Both the position numbers and the translations under genes were made by a program. Shown in pieces: positions 48,080-57,513 of a stretch of DNA of 64,000 bases. The DNA is taken from NCBI RefSeq assembly GCF_033954835.1, contig NZ_CP121471.1, positions 3,218,501-3,282,500 of the forward strand. The letters run 5' to 3'. The stretch's first letter is position 1, and each line of letters begins with the position of its first letter. Below the pieces are notes generated by a model. It was not told the DNA's origin and made no database searches. It was given only the letters and a program-made list of their open reading frames with translations. This DNA is from Thiorhodovibrio frisius (GTDB taxonomy: Bacteria; Pseudomonadota; Gammaproteobacteria; Chromatiales; Chromatiaceae).

Positions 48080-48110
48080 CAGCGCGCGGCCACCTGGGTG
48101 ACCCGCGCTG
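48080..48110 (-). promoter_or_regulatory. Strong stem-loop between cbbL and cbbS
   Basis: On the minus strand CAGCGCGGGTCACC folds back on GTGGCCGCGCGCTG with one bulged G and one G-T wobble, about 13 paired bases. No T-run follows. It probably stabilises the cbbL mRNA end or tunes cbbL to downstream expression rather than terminating. Confidence 0.65.
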
Positions 48111-48134
48111 AACATGGACGGAACCGGCAGAAAA

Positions 48135-49550
48135 TTAGCTTATGTCGAGCTTGTCGACGGTGTCGAACTCGAACTTAATTTCCTTCCAAGTCTCCATCGC
48201 GATCGCCAGCTCTGGGCTATGACGCGCGGCATCGGTCATGATCTCGCGGGCTTCTTTCTCCAGCTCGCGGCCCTCGTTGCGCGCCTTCACACAGGCCTCA
48301 AGCGCGACACGGTTGGCTGCGGCACCGGCCGCGTTGCCCCAGGGGTGACCCTGAGTACCGCCACCGAACTGCAACACCGAGTCGTCGCCGAAGATGGTGA
48401 CCAGCGCCGGCATGTGCCAAACGTGGATACCACCGGACGCGACGGCAAAGACGCCAGGCATGGAACCCCAGTCCTGATCGAAGAAAATACCGCGCGAGCG
48501 ATCCTCGGGCACGAAAGATTCACGCAACTGATCGACATAGCCCAGAGTGGAGGCGCGGTCGCCTTCGAGCTTACCGACCACGGTGCCGGTGTGCAGATGG
48601 TCGCCACCCGAGAGGCGCAGGCACTTGGCCAGCACGCGGAAGTGGATACCGTGCTTGGGATGACGGTCGATGACCGCATGCATGGCGCGATGGATGTGCA
48701 ACAGGACGCCATTCTTGCGGCACCACTTGGCCAGACCCGTATTCGCTGTAAAACCACCGGTCAGGAAGTCGTGCATGATGATGGGCACGCCGCATTCTTT
48801 GGCGAACTCGGCACGCTCGTACATATCCTCAGGCGTGGCGGCGGTGACATTCAGGTAATGCCCTTTGCGCTCGCCGGTTTCCTGCTGAGCGGACTGGATG
48901 GCCTCGCCGACGAATTCAAAGCGATTCTGCCAGCGCATGAAGGGCTGGGAATTGACGTTCTCGTCGTCCTTGGTGAAGTCCAGACCGCCACGCAGGCACT
49001 CATAGACAGCACGGCCGTAGTTCTTGGCTGACAGACCGAGCTTGGGCTTGATGGTCGCGCCGAGCAGCGGGCGGCCGTATTTGTTCATCTTGTCGCGCTC
49101 GACCTGGATGCCGTTGGGCGGTCCCATGCAGGTCTTCACGTAAGCGATCGGGAAGCGGATGTCTTCCAGACGCAGGTGACGCAGCGCTTTGAAGCCGAAA
49201 ACGTTGCCGACCAGAGAGGTGAGCACGTTGACGATGGAGCCTTCCTCGAACAGGTCGATCGGGTAGGCGATAAAAGCGTAGAAGGACTCGCTGTCGCCGG
49301 GCACATCTTCGATGCGGTAGGCGCGGCCCTTGTAATACTCCATATCGGTCAGCAGTTCCGACCAGACGGTGCTCCAGGTGCCGGTGGACGATTCGGCAGC
49401 GACGGCGGCGGCGACTTCCTCGCGTGGCACTCCGGGCTGGCCGGTGCACTTAAAGCAGGCGAGAAGATCGGTGTCGAGAGGGACGTAATCGGGCGTCCAG
49501 TACATGTCCCGGTATTCTTTTACACCGGCGTCGTAAGTTTTTACGCTCAT
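48135..49550 (-). CDS. cbbL: RuBisCO large subunit, form IA
   Basis: The CO2-fixing subunit of the Calvin cycle, 471 residues. Active-site motifs: [20 protein letters not shown] with the catalytic lysine, [17 protein letters not shown] with the carbamylated lysine and metal-binding Asp/Glu, and the flexible-loop region [12 protein letters not shown]. The association with csoS2 and csoSCA marks it as the carboxysomal IA(C) type. It is the first gene of the carboxysome operon, and the 397-base interval upstream carries a possible CbbR dyad. Confidence 0.98.
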   Translation of the reverse strand: MSVKTYDAGVKEYRDMYWTPDYVPLDTDLLACFKCTGQPGVPREEVAAAVAAESSTGTWSTVWSELLTDMEYYKGRAYRIEDVPGDSESFYAFIAYPIDLFEEGSIVNVLTSLVGNVFGFKALRHLRLEDIRFPIAYVKTCMGPPNGIQVERDKMNKYGRPLLGATIKPKLGLSAKNYGRAVYECLRGGLDFTKDDENVNSQPFMRWQNRFEFVGEAIQSAQQETGERKGHYLNVTAATPEDMYERAEFAKECGVPIIMHDFLTGGFTANTGLAKWCRKNGVLLHIHRAMHAVIDRHPKHGIHFRVLAKCLRLSGGDHLHTGTVVGKLEGDRASTLGYVDQLRESFVPEDRSRGIFFDQDWGSMPGVFAVASGGIHVWHMPALVTIFGDDSVLQFGGGTQGHPWGNAAGAAANRVALEACVKARNEGRELEKEAREIMTDAARHSPELAIAMETWKEIKFEFDTVDKLDIS

Positions 49551-49947
49551 GCTCAGCTCCTGTGGTCTGTTTGCGTCTGCTTTCGGCTTGCCGACGCCTC
49601 AAATCCGAGATATCGAATCGGAATAAGGATAGCCGGCTGCTGACTTAAACGAAAATCGATTCTCCTGATGTGATCGATAGATGATTGCTGATGTCAGCAG
49701 CCGACGGGGAATCGGTTTCAATGCGGCCAAGAACTTTAACCGAATCGACGCTTTCGGACAATGCTTTTCGGCCGATGCGCTTGATCAATCATCAACAAAG
49801 GCACCCACAGGCTTGGTTTCTGCAACCGGCTTGACAGCCATATTTGCCCCCCGGCAAGCTTCGCCCCTAGGCACCAAACGGCAGCCACCAGCCAATCAGC
49901 CACCAACCGGCAGTCCAGCCGCCTGATCGCGTTCCGGAGCGCCCGCA
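49551..49947. promoter_or_regulatory. Divergent intergenic region upstream of cbbL
   Basis: About 397 bases between cbbL and the divergent yajD-like gene, expected to hold the carboxysome operon promoter and CbbR sites. Besides the dyad at 49604-49622 the most AT-rich part is 49640-49700. I cannot place -35/-10 boxes with confidence. Confidence 0.55.
49604..49622. promoter_or_regulatory. Candidate CbbR operator dyad
   Basis: TCCGA and TCGGA are arranged as an inverted repeat around GATATCGAA, 54 bases upstream of the cbbL start. LysR regulators bind such interrupted dyads near the -35 to -65 region of target promoters. The assignment is inferred from position and symmetry. Confidence 0.45.
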
Positions 49948-50379
49948 ATGAGCCAAGTCCGCCACCCCAAGACCGGCAAACCCGTCGACACCGCCAAGCT
50001 CGACCAAATCGTCGCCAGCGCGCGGCGTGCCAGCGACGAGCGCGCCGCCGGCTATCGCGCCCAGGCGCTCAAACTATACCCCTGGGTGTGCGGGCGCTGT
50101 AGTCGGGAATTCAATCAGCAAAACCTGCGTGAGCTGACCGTCCATCACAAGGACATGGACCACGACAACAACCCGCCCGATGGCAGCAACTGGGAACTGC
50201 TGTGCCTCTACTGTCACGACAACGAGCACCAGAAGTTCGAGGAGCATCTGGCCGCACTCGCCGCCGGACGCTCCCCCATTCCGAGCAGCGGCCAGAGCGC
50301 AACCAAACCGCCCAGCACCCATCGCCCCTTCGACGCCTTGGCCGGCCTGCTCAAAAACCCGCCAGCCGGCGATGACTGA
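49948..50379 (+). CDS. yajD: YajD-family HNH nuclease
   Basis: A 143-residue protein. CGRCSREF and CLYCHDNEHQKF supply a zinc-binding cysteine pair each, and LTVHHKDMDHDNNPPDGSNW is the HNH core (HH...N...H). The N terminus (RHPKTGKPVDTAKLDQIVAS) matches the YajD family; the last 35 residues are a non-conserved tail. YajD proteins are widespread putative HNH nucleases of unknown role. It is divergent from cbbL. Confidence 0.9.
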   Translation: MSQVRHPKTGKPVDTAKLDQIVASARRASDERAAGYRAQALKLYPWVCGRCSREFNQQNLRELTVHHKDMDHDNNPPDGSNWELLCLYCHDNEHQKFEEHLAALAAGRSPIPSSGQSATKPPSTHRPFDALAGLLKNPPAGDD

Positions 50380-50436
50380 GCCAGAGCCCGCGCGACCATC
50401 GCCCGCCCCAACATCCAACGCTTATTTGAAACGGGT

Positions 50437-51111
50437 CTACAACTCCGCCCACATGCGCAGCAGGTTGTTGTAGGAGCGATCCACATAGGCGGTATGCTCG
50501 GCCTCGGGTGCCTCTTTGAGCAAGTGTTCGCGTGCCTGGTTGAGTTCGTAGAGCAGCTCGCGTTGGGCCGGGTCGCGCACGTAGCTTTGAATCCAGGTCA
50601 GCGCGACCAGACGCTGGCCGCGCGTGACGGGCGCGACCCAATGCAGGCTGGCTGACGGATAGAGCACCGCATGGCCGGCGGGCAGCTTGACCGCTCGCTC
50701 GCCAAAGCTGGTGCGGATAGTCAGCTCGCCGCCGTCGTAGTCCTCTGGTGCGTTCAAGAATACCGTCAGCGACACATCGGTGCGAAAGCGCGGCCCGCTC
50801 GCTCCCATGATGGGATCATCGATGTGCGCGCCATAGGTCATGCCGGGCTCATAACGGGCGACGATGAAGTCCGCCACCCGATGCGGCAGCGCGCCAAAAC
50901 GAAAGGCCGGGTGATGCCCGAGGCTCGGCATCAGGATGCGCGCCAGCCGCTCCATGCGCTGGCGCTCGCCTGCCAACTCCTGATTATGCTTGACCCGCGC
51001 GGCGGCAAAGCCGGCACTGAGCTTGCCATCAACAAAGTCAGCGCCCTCGAGCACCTGATGCAGCTTATCGAGTTGTACCTGGTTAAGAAGTTCAGGGATG
51101 GTCAGCAACAT
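50437..51111 (-). CDS. PKHD-type Fe(II)/2-oxoglutarate dioxygenase (PiuC/YbiX family)
   Basis: A 224-residue dioxygenase. Iron ligands are the H and D of GMTYGAHIDDPIMG and the H of SLHWVAPVTRGQRL, with the arginine binding 2-oxoglutarate. The start MLLTIPELLNQVQLDKLHQV and the C terminus AYVDRSYNNLLRMWAEL are typical of PiuC/YbiX, a family often linked to iron-siderophore uptake. No TonB receptor lies nearby. Length is normal. Confidence 0.92.
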   Translation of the reverse strand: MLLTIPELLNQVQLDKLHQVLEGADFVDGKLSAGFAAARVKHNQELAGERQRMERLARILMPSLGHHPAFRFGALPHRVADFIVARYEPGMTYGAHIDDPIMGASGPRFRTDVSLTVFLNAPEDYDGGELTIRTSFGERAVKLPAGHAVLYPSASLHWVAPVTRGQRLVALTWIQSYVRDPAQRELLYELNQAREHLLKEAPEAEHTAYVDRSYNNLLRMWAEL

Positions 51112-51219
51112 AGAGGGTCACCTCGGGTGGTTCTTCGCGCTGCTGCGGTGGTCAAAGCGCTTGCCGGTCCTTATTATCGACTGTAAAGCTAAAAAACAGG
51201 GCCGCCCGGAGAAGCATTC

Positions 51220-51903
51220 ATGATCCTAGAAGCCATTGTTGACGATCAGGTCTTCAGCCTGAACGTCCCCGAGAGCCTGCTCAGCCAGGCCAGCGAATTT
51301 TTTGACCAACTCGACCGCGATATGGACCAGGGCTGGCAGATGAGCCGCGACTGGGTAGCCGCGCCTGACCAAGTGCAGCGCGGGCAGATTGTCGCGGACA
51401 AACTTCTCACCGCGCTTGAGAACGAAAACGAAAAGCTTGGCATGCTGACGGCCGGGTATCTACTCGCCCGCCTACCGGGGTTAAAATCGGTAGAACTCGA
51501 CATCCAGGGCGAGATTCAAAACAACCAGTTCTCTTTTCATCCGGCGGCAGACAGCAACACCGCCACCACCCCGCCCCAGAGCGCCAGCTCCCAGACACCG
51601 CCGATGCAAGATACTGGCGAAGACCCCCAGAGCCCCAACGGCCAGGCCGCCGAACAGTTAAAGGCCACTGCGCAAGATTGCAGCAGCGCCCCGCGCGGAC
51701 TCAGCAAACTCAACGCCATGGCACAAGCCGGTCAGGATGTGACCAAGGTGTTCAAGGTTGGCAAGGGGTACCGTTTCTCGGTATTCGATCACAGTGCTCA
51801 AAGCTGGCAGGACGGCCCCCTGCTGAAAACCCAGGAAGAAGCCGACCGGCTGCGTGAGCAGGTCTTCACCAGCCGCTATGAGGCATTGCAGCGCGCGGAT
51901 TGA
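51220..51903 (+). CDS. Conserved hypothetical protein
   Basis: A 227-residue cytoplasmic protein. The N-terminal half (residues 1-100, LNVPESLLSQASEFFDQLDR, KLLTALENENEKLGMLTAGY) is helical; the middle is a Gln/Ser/Pro-rich linker; the C-terminal 60 residues (VFKVGKGYRFSVFDHSAQSW, EEADRLREQVFTSRYEALQ) look like a small alpha-beta domain. I do not recognise a named family. It converges on aroB, with stop codons about adjacent. Confidence 0.65.
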   Translation: MILEAIVDDQVFSLNVPESLLSQASEFFDQLDRDMDQGWQMSRDWVAAPDQVQRGQIVADKLLTALENENEKLGMLTAGYLLARLPGLKSVELDIQGEIQNNQFSFHPAADSNTATTPPQSASSQTPPMQDTGEDPQSPNGQAAEQLKATAQDCSSAPRGLSKLNAMAQAGQDVTKVFKVGKGYRFSVFDHSAQSWQDGPLLKTQEEADRLREQVFTSRYEALQRAD

Positions 51904-52992
51904 TCAGAACGTCTTGCGGCTGGCGTCGATACTGGCAATGATCTGCTCAGCAGAGACATCCCCGGTCACCAGCGCGCTGCCGATACCTTTGAGCAAGACC
52001 AGCCGCAGGGCGCCGGCTTGCACCTTTTTATCCACCGCCATGAGTTCCAGCATGCGCTCGCTGCCAAGCCCCGGCGGCGGCGCGACCGGCAGCCCGAACC
52101 GCTCAAGCAGGCTGCGAATGCGCGGCACGGCAGCGGCATCTAGCCAGCCCAACTGCCGCGATAATTCCGCCGCCATCACCATGCCTGCTGCGACGGCCTC
52201 GCCGTGGAGCCAGTCGCCATAGCCGAGACCGGCTTCGATGGCATGACCGAAGGTATGCCCCAGGTTCAGCAGCGCACGCTGGCCGAGTTCGCGCTCATCG
52301 GCCTCGACCACATCGGCCTTGTTTTGACAGGAGCGCTCGATGGCCTCAATGAGCGCAGCGGCGTCGCGGTTTTGCAGGGCATCAGCATGCGCTTCGAGCC
52401 AGTTGAAAAATGCCGGATCGCGAATCAGACCGTATTTCACCACCTCGGCCAGCCCGGCTGCGAGTTCCCGCTCAGGCAAAGTGCTCAGGGTGTCGGTGTC
52501 GGCGATCACCGCCACCGGCTGGTGAAAGGCGCCGATCATGTTCTTGCCGGCGGGATGATTAATGCCCGTCTTGCCGCCGACTGAGGAATCGACTTGCGCA
52601 AGCAGGGTGGTCGGCACCTGAATGAACGCGACGCCGCGCTGATAGCAAGCAGCGGCAAAACCGGTGATGTCGCCCACAACCCCGCCGCCAAGCGCGATGA
52701 GAGTGCAGTCGCGCGCGTAACGCTCGGCAAGCAAGGCGTCGAAAATGCCATGCCAGGTGTTGCGTTCTTTGTAGATCTCGCCATCGGGCAGAATGCGCTC
52801 GGCAACCTGCAAGCCAACCAGGCCAGCGCGCAGAGGTTCCAGGTACAGCGGCGCAACCGTGGTGTTACTGACCACCATCACCTGCTTGCCGCGGACATAA
52901 GGCCGTAGCAGATCCGGCTCGCGCAGCAAACCTGGGCCGATAAAAATAGGATAGGAGCGCGCGCCGAGGTTGATATCGAGCCGTTTGTTCAT
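51904..52992 (-). CDS. aroB: 3-dehydroquinate synthase
   Basis: Second enzyme of the shikimate pathway, using NAD and a metal ion. The 362-residue product has [15 protein letters not shown], the NAD-binding [41 protein letters not shown] and the metal-ligand motif [13 protein letters not shown] place the start at ATG 52992, which matches the family N terminus; a start 30 bases upstream is possible. It follows aroK in the usual aroKB order. Confidence 0.96.
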   Translation of the reverse strand: MNKRLDINLGARSYPIFIGPGLLREPDLLRPYVRGKQVMVVSNTTVAPLYLEPLRAGLVGLQVAERILPDGEIYKERNTWHGIFDALLAERYARDCTLIALGGGVVGDITGFAAACYQRGVAFIQVPTTLLAQVDSSVGGKTGINHPAGKNMIGAFHQPVAVIADTDTLSTLPERELAAGLAEVVKYGLIRDPAFFNWLEAHADALQNRDAAALIEAIERSCQNKADVVEADERELGQRALLNLGHTFGHAIEAGLGYGDWLHGEAVAAGMVMAAELSRQLGWLDAAAVPRIRSLLERFGLPVAPPPGLGSERMLELMAVDKKVQAGALRLVLLKGIGSALVTGDVSAEQIIASIDASRKTF

Positions 52993-53033
52993 GAGGCGGG
53001 TCTTGAAGTGATGAGCATGCACAAGCAGCCATG

Positions 53034-53130
53034 CCGTAAAACAGCCGCTTTCTTATCCGGGGTGGTCAGGACCATATGCCTTACCGTGAAACAACGGGCT
53101 TCATCCGCCGGGGTGGCCGTGACCATGAGC
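53034..53130 (-). repeat. Imperfect tandem duplication between aroK and aroB
   Basis: Two units of about 48 bases share CCGT(A/G)AAACA, then a cytosine-rich stretch, GGGGTGG and GACCAT. The first covers about 53034-53078, the second about 53084-53130. It fills the aroK-aroB gap and may form an RNA structure. Confidence 0.5.
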
Positions 53131-53131
53131 G

Positions 53132-53656
53132 TTAGGGAGCTTCATCTTCCAGCCGTCGGGCGATTTCTTTGACCACGGACGCGGTTCCCCGTCGCTCGGT
53201 CGAGACCACCATGTCGGCGACCTGACGATACACCGGCTCGCGCACAGCCATCAGGTCTTTGAGTGTGGTCAGCGGGTCCTCGGTCTTGAGCAAAGGCCGG
53301 TTGCGATCCCGCGCCGTGCGCGCATGCTGTTGCTCGGCACTGCAATGCAGGTAGATCACGAACCCGCGCGCGGCAAGGCGCTGGCGGTTCTCAGCCACCA
53401 TCACGGCACCACCGCCGGTCGCGAGCACGACGCCGTCCTGTTCGGTCAAGTCCTCAATGACTTGGCGCTCGCGAGCACGAAAGCCCGCCTCACCCTCAAA
53501 TTCAAACACGGTGGGAATATCAACACCAGTGCGCTGTTGAATTTCCTGATCGCTATCGAGGAAGCTATAACCCAGCGTCTCGGCCAACTGGCGCCCAATA
53601 GTGCTTTTGCCAGCGCCCATCGGGCCGACTAAAAAAATATTTGGTGGCAATGTCAT
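53132..53656 (-). CDS. aroK: Shikimate kinase
   Basis: Phosphorylates shikimate with ATP. The 174-residue product has Walker A VGPMGAGKSTIGRQLA, the shikimate-binding FLDSDQEIQQRTG, VVLATGGGAVM and the lid region ARTARDRNRPLLK. The ATG at 53656 matches the family start (MTLPPNIFLVGPMGAGK); an upstream in-frame start at 53698 would add residues without similarity. It precedes aroB in the same orientation. Confidence 0.96.
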   Translation of the reverse strand: MTLPPNIFLVGPMGAGKSTIGRQLAETLGYSFLDSDQEIQQRTGVDIPTVFEFEGEAGFRARERQVIEDLTEQDGVVLATGGGAVMVAENRQRLAARGFVIYLHCSAEQQHARTARDRNRPLLKTEDPLTTLKDLMAVREPVYRQVADMVVSTERRGTASVVKEIARRLEDEAP

Positions 53657-53792
53657 GCTGCACAGATATGCCAGATTTGCCGACTCAGGGCAAGGCAACC
53701 GATCAATCTTTCTGTGCGAATGCCCTTCACCCGCTTATACTGTATCCCCTTATCGCAACGACCCACTGCTGATTCTGACCCCATCAATCCAC

Positions 53793-54191
53793 ATGAGCCC
53801 CCATCAGTCCCAGCCTGCGGCCCAGCCGCGTCCGGTCTTTCTCGAGCTTTGGCGTATTCGCTTGCCGTTGCCCGGGATGGTTTCCATACTGCATCGCCTC
53901 AGCGGCGTATTCATGGTGCTAGCGATCCCCATTGGCGCTTGGGCGCTGGGATCGGCCGTAGCCTCGGCATCGGGCTATGAGCGCATCACTGGACTGCTGA
54001 GCGCTCCGCTGGTCAAGATCGCGCTGCTGGTGCTTTTATGGTCTTTTCTGCATCACCTGTTCGCAGGTCTGCGCTACCTCGTCATGGACCTCGGCCTGGC
54101 CGTTGACCTCAAGCCGGCCCGGCTCACAGCGGCCATCGCGCTGGGCGCCGGGTTAGTGATCACGCTCATTCTCGGCGGGGTATTGCTATGA
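53793..54191 (+). CDS. sdhC: Succinate dehydrogenase cytochrome b556 subunit
   Basis: Membrane anchor of complex II, 132 residues with three hydrophobic segments. RPVFLELWRIRLPLPGMVSI and LHRLSGVFMVLAIPIG match the family (quinone-binding serine and arginine), and SFLHHLFAGLRYLVMDLG contains the heme-ligand histidine. I start at ATG 53793; the open frame upstream overlaps aroK antisense. It overlaps sdhD by 4 bases. Confidence 0.95.
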   Translation: MSPHQSQPAAQPRPVFLELWRIRLPLPGMVSILHRLSGVFMVLAIPIGAWALGSAVASASGYERITGLLSAPLVKIALLVLLWSFLHHLFAGLRYLVMDLGLAVDLKPARLTAAIALGAGLVITLILGGVLL

Positions 54192-54553
54192 GTCGTCAGG
54201 CATCGGGGCTCAAAGCCTGGGTTATACAGCGCCTGAGCGCAGTCTATGTTGCTCTATTCGGCAGCTATTTGGTCATTCGCCTCATTGCTGCACCACCCGT
54301 CGATCATCAGGCATTTCTTGCCTGGATGGCCGTTCCCTGGGTGGCGCTTGGTGTACTTCTCTATATCCCACTGCTGTTACTGCATGCCTGGGTAGGGGTG
54401 CGCGATGTACTGATCGATTACATCAAGCCATCCGGGCTGCGCATGGGCTTGCTCAGCCTGTTTGCACTGATGCTGCTCGCATCGGGTCTATGGGCGGCGC
54501 AAGCGGTGGTGATGGCGCGAGCCCTGGCGATTGACGCGGGAAGCATGGGATAA
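54188..54553 (+). CDS. sdhD: Succinate dehydrogenase membrane anchor subunit
   Basis: A 121-residue subunit with three membrane helices. KAWVIQRLSAVYVALFGSYL and LLLHAWVGVRDVLIDYIKP (heme histidine and a quinone-site aspartate/tyrosine) are typical of SdhD. The start overlaps the sdhC stop as ATGA, and the gap to sdhA is 3 bases. Confidence 0.95.
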   Translation: MSRQASGLKAWVIQRLSAVYVALFGSYLVIRLIAAPPVDHQAFLAWMAVPWVALGVLLYIPLLLLHAWVGVRDVLIDYIKPSGLRMGLLSLFALMLLASGLWAAQAVVMARALAIDAGSMG

Positions 54554-54556
54554 AGC

Positions 54557-56320
54557 ATGAATTTACAGCACCGACATTTCGATGCCCTGATCATCGGCGC
54601 TGGCGGCGCCGGACTCAACGCAGCACTGCGTCTAGCCAGCGCCGACTATCGCGTCGCCGTGGTCTCCAAGGTCTTCCCGACCCGATCCCACACTGTGGCT
54701 GCCCAGGGTGGCGTAAACGCAGCCCTGGCCAATGTGCTGCCAGACAACTGGCACTGGCACATGTTCGACACCGTGAAAGGCTCGGACTACTTAGGCGATC
54801 AGGACGCCATCGAGACCATGTGCCGCGAGGCCATCCCAACCGTCTATGAGCTGGAGCACGCCGGCGTGCCCTTCTCGCGGCTGGACAACGGCAAAATCTA
54901 CCAGCGTGCCTTTGGCGGGATGACCCAGAACTTTGGCGGCGACCAGGCTGCGCGCACCTGCGCGGCGGCGGATCGCACCGGGCATGCCATTTTGCACACG
55001 CTTTATCAGCAAAATATCCGCGCACGCACCCATTTTTTTGATGAAGTCTTCGCCGTCGATCTGCTGCGCGATGACGAGGGCGTGGCGCTCGGCGCCCTGG
55101 TGCTCGACATTGCCACCGGCGAGCCCTTGGTGATTGAAGCAAAAACCACCCTGATCGCAACCGGCGGCTACGGGCAAGTCTTTCGCACCTGCACCAACGC
55201 CTTCATCAACACTGGCGACGGCATGGCCATGGCGCTACGCGCCGGGGTGCCGCTGCAAGACATGGAGTTTTACCAGTTCCACCCCACCGGCGTAGCCGGC
55301 AAGGGCATGCTCATTACAGAAGGCGCACGCGGCGAAGGCGGCTATCTGATCAATGCCTCAGGTGAGCGTTTCATGGAGCGCTATGCCCCCAAGGCGCGCG
55401 ATCTGGCGAGCCGCGATGTGGTGGCCAGATCCATCGTGACCGAGATCCGCGAAGGGCGCGGCTGCGGCCCGCATCAGGATCATGTGCTACTCAAGCTCGA
55501 TCATCTCGGCGCCGAGGTGGTGCATCAGCGCCTGCCTGGCATTGTCGACATCTGCCGGGTGTTTCTGGGTCTGGACCCTGCCGAGCGGCCCATTCCGGTG
55601 TTCCCGACCGCGCACTATGCCATGGGCGGTATCCCGACTGATCGCGCCGCGCGCGTGGTGGCGCCCGCCCGTCATGGCCCGGAAGAATACGTCCCCGGGC
55701 TGTATGCCGCCGGCGAATGCGCCTGTGTCTCGGTGCATGGCGCCAATCGCTTGGGCGGCAACTCGCTGCTGGATATTTTAGTATTTGGCCGCGCCGCCGG
55801 GCAGGACATCGAGCGCTATTTGAGCGAAAACCCCAATCATCGCCCCCTGAGCGCCAGCCATCTCGAACCGGCCCTGGCCCGACTCGCACGCTGGGAACGC
55901 CAGGGCGACGGCGAGCCTGTGCATGTGGTCAAGGCCGATTTGCGCAAGCTGATGGAAGACCATTGCGGCGTCTTTCGCGATCATGCCACCATGGCCCAGG
56001 GCGTCGAGAAGCTACTCGCCCTGCGCGGGCGAGTCGAAAGCGCACGTCTACAAGATCACAGTCGCACCTTCAATACCGCCCGCATCGAAGCACTGGAACT
56101 CGACAACCTGGTCGATGTCGGCATGGCCACCCTTGCCACGGCGCTGGCGCGCGAAGAAAGCCGTGGCGCGCACTCGCGCGTCGACTTCCCCGAGCGCGAC
56201 GATGTCAACTGGATGAAGCACAGCCTCTTCTGGCGCGAGGGTGATCGGGTCGAGGCCAAGCCGGTGCGCACCAAACCGCTGACGGTGGAGAGCTTTCCGC
56301 CCAAGCCCCGGGTGTATTAG
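54557..56320 (+). CDS. sdhA: Succinate dehydrogenase flavoprotein subunit
   Basis: Catalytic subunit of complex II, oxidising succinate to fumarate with covalently bound FAD. The 587-residue product has FDALIIGAGGAGLNAALRLA (dinucleotide fold), SHTVAAQGGVNAAL with the FAD-linked histidine, FHPTGVAGKGMLITEGARGE in the active site and HGANRLGGNSLLDILVFGR. Length is normal. FAD attachment depends on sdhE, present at the end of the operon. Confidence 0.97.
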   Translation: MNLQHRHFDALIIGAGGAGLNAALRLASADYRVAVVSKVFPTRSHTVAAQGGVNAALANVLPDNWHWHMFDTVKGSDYLGDQDAIETMCREAIPTVYELEHAGVPFSRLDNGKIYQRAFGGMTQNFGGDQAARTCAAADRTGHAILHTLYQQNIRARTHFFDEVFAVDLLRDDEGVALGALVLDIATGEPLVIEAKTTLIATGGYGQVFRTCTNAFINTGDGMAMALRAGVPLQDMEFYQFHPTGVAGKGMLITEGARGEGGYLINASGERFMERYAPKARDLASRDVVARSIVTEIREGRGCGPHQDHVLLKLDHLGAEVVHQRLPGIVDICRVFLGLDPAERPIPVFPTAHYAMGGIPTDRAARVVAPARHGPEEYVPGLYAAGECACVSVHGANRLGGNSLLDILVFGRAAGQDIERYLSENPNHRPLSASHLEPALARLARWERQGDGEPVHVVKADLRKLMEDHCGVFRDHATMAQGVEKLLALRGRVESARLQDHSRTFNTARIEALELDNLVDVGMATLATALAREESRGAHSRVDFPERDDVNWMKHSLFWREGDRVEAKPVRTKPLTVESFPPKPRVY

Positions 56321-56381
56321 AAATTTGTTACAGCTATCGCACAGTTAGTTGTTGGAAGTGGCCGAGCGGAGATCAGGCGGG

Positions 56382-57074
56382 ATGAAAATTCGGGTCTATC
56401 GATTCAACCCAGAGCGCGATACCAAGCCGCGCATGCAGAGCTTTGAGGTGGCGGCACGTCCGGGCATGATGCTGCGCGAGGCGCTGCTTGAGATTCACGC
56501 GCTCGACGAGAGCTTCGGCTTTCGGCACTCTTGTGGCGAGGGCGTCTGTGGCTCCGACGGCATGAACGTCAATGGTGTCAACTGCTTGGCCTGCGTGACC
56601 GCCTTGGCCGACCTCAAAGAACCCGTCGAGGTCCGCCCCCTGCCCGGCCGTCCGGTTATTCGCGATCTGATCGTCGACATGAGCCAGTTCTACGAGCAGT
56701 ACCGCGCGGTCAAGCCTTATTTGATTCGCACCGAACCGCTGCCGGAGCAGGAAATCCCACAACCACCGGCCGAGCGCGACCGCCTCGATGGTCTCTACGA
56801 GTGCATTCTCTGTGGCTGCTGCTCAACCGCCTGCCCGTCTTTCTGGTGGAACCCGAGCAAATTTCACGGCCCAGCCGCACTTCTACAAGCCTGGCGTTTT
56901 CTCGCCGACAGCCGCGATCAGGCCACGGATGAACGCCTAGACGCACTCGAAGGGCCGTACAAGCTGTTTCGCTGCCACAGCATCATGAACTGCGTCGAGG
57001 TCTGCCCCAAGGGATTGAACCCCACCAAAGCCATCGGCAAAATCAAAGAGCTGATGCTTGAGAAGGCGGTTTGA
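56382..57074 (+). CDS. sdhB: Succinate dehydrogenase iron-sulfur subunit
   Basis: A 230-residue subunit with three Fe-S clusters: CGEGVCGSDGMNVNGVNC for [2Fe-2S], CILCGCCSTACPSFWW and CHSIMNCVEVCPKGL for the [4Fe-4S] and [3Fe-4S] clusters. I start at ATG 56382 (MKIRVYRFNPERDTKP), as in the family; an in-frame start 33 bases upstream has no similarity. It lies 61 bases after sdhA. Confidence 0.96.
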   Translation: MKIRVYRFNPERDTKPRMQSFEVAARPGMMLREALLEIHALDESFGFRHSCGEGVCGSDGMNVNGVNCLACVTALADLKEPVEVRPLPGRPVIRDLIVDMSQFYEQYRAVKPYLIRTEPLPEQEIPQPPAERDRLDGLYECILCGCCSTACPSFWWNPSKFHGPAALLQAWRFLADSRDQATDERLDALEGPYKLFRCHSIMNCVEVCPKGLNPTKAIGKIKELMLEKAV

Positions 57075-57159
57075 GCGCCCTTGATTCAGGTGGTGCAGAG
57101 GATGCAAACCGGCCACTTGCAGCTGCCGCTGTGACCCAACCGGCTCCCTAACCCGACTC

Positions 57160-57447
57160 ATGGACGTTACCGAGCCTCTCTCAGCCGATGCCGACCTGCG
57201 CCGCCTGCGCTGGCAGTGTCGGCGCGGTATGCTGGAGCTCGATCTGCTGCTCAGCGGCTTTGTCGATCAGTGTTACGCGCAGCTCTCAAGCGCCGAGCAG
57301 GCGGATTTCGTGCGACTGCTTCAATGTCAGGATCAACGTCTACACGACTGGCTGATCGGCCACACTGAGCCGGAAGACTCCGCGCTGCGCGCGCTGATTG
57401 AGCGCATCCGAAACTTGCAACAGGAGTCAGGCAGGCCGAGCGCATAG
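57160..57447 (+). CDS. sdhE: FAD assembly factor SdhE
   Basis: A 95-residue protein that helps attach FAD to SdhA. The conserved RRGMLELDLLLSGF (RGxxE motif) and DFVRLLQCQDQRLHDWLIGH identify the family. It follows sdhB by 85 bases on the same strand, giving the sdhCDAB-sdhE order found in gammaproteobacteria. Confidence 0.95.
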   Translation: MDVTEPLSADADLRRLRWQCRRGMLELDLLLSGFVDQCYAQLSSAEQADFVRLLQCQDQRLHDWLIGHTEPEDSALRALIERIRNLQQESGRPSA

Positions 57448-57513
57448 GCCGGAGCGCGCAGGCCAGCGCGCACCCTGGCACGAGAACAAAGCTGCCACGC
57501 AGCCAAGCCTAGC

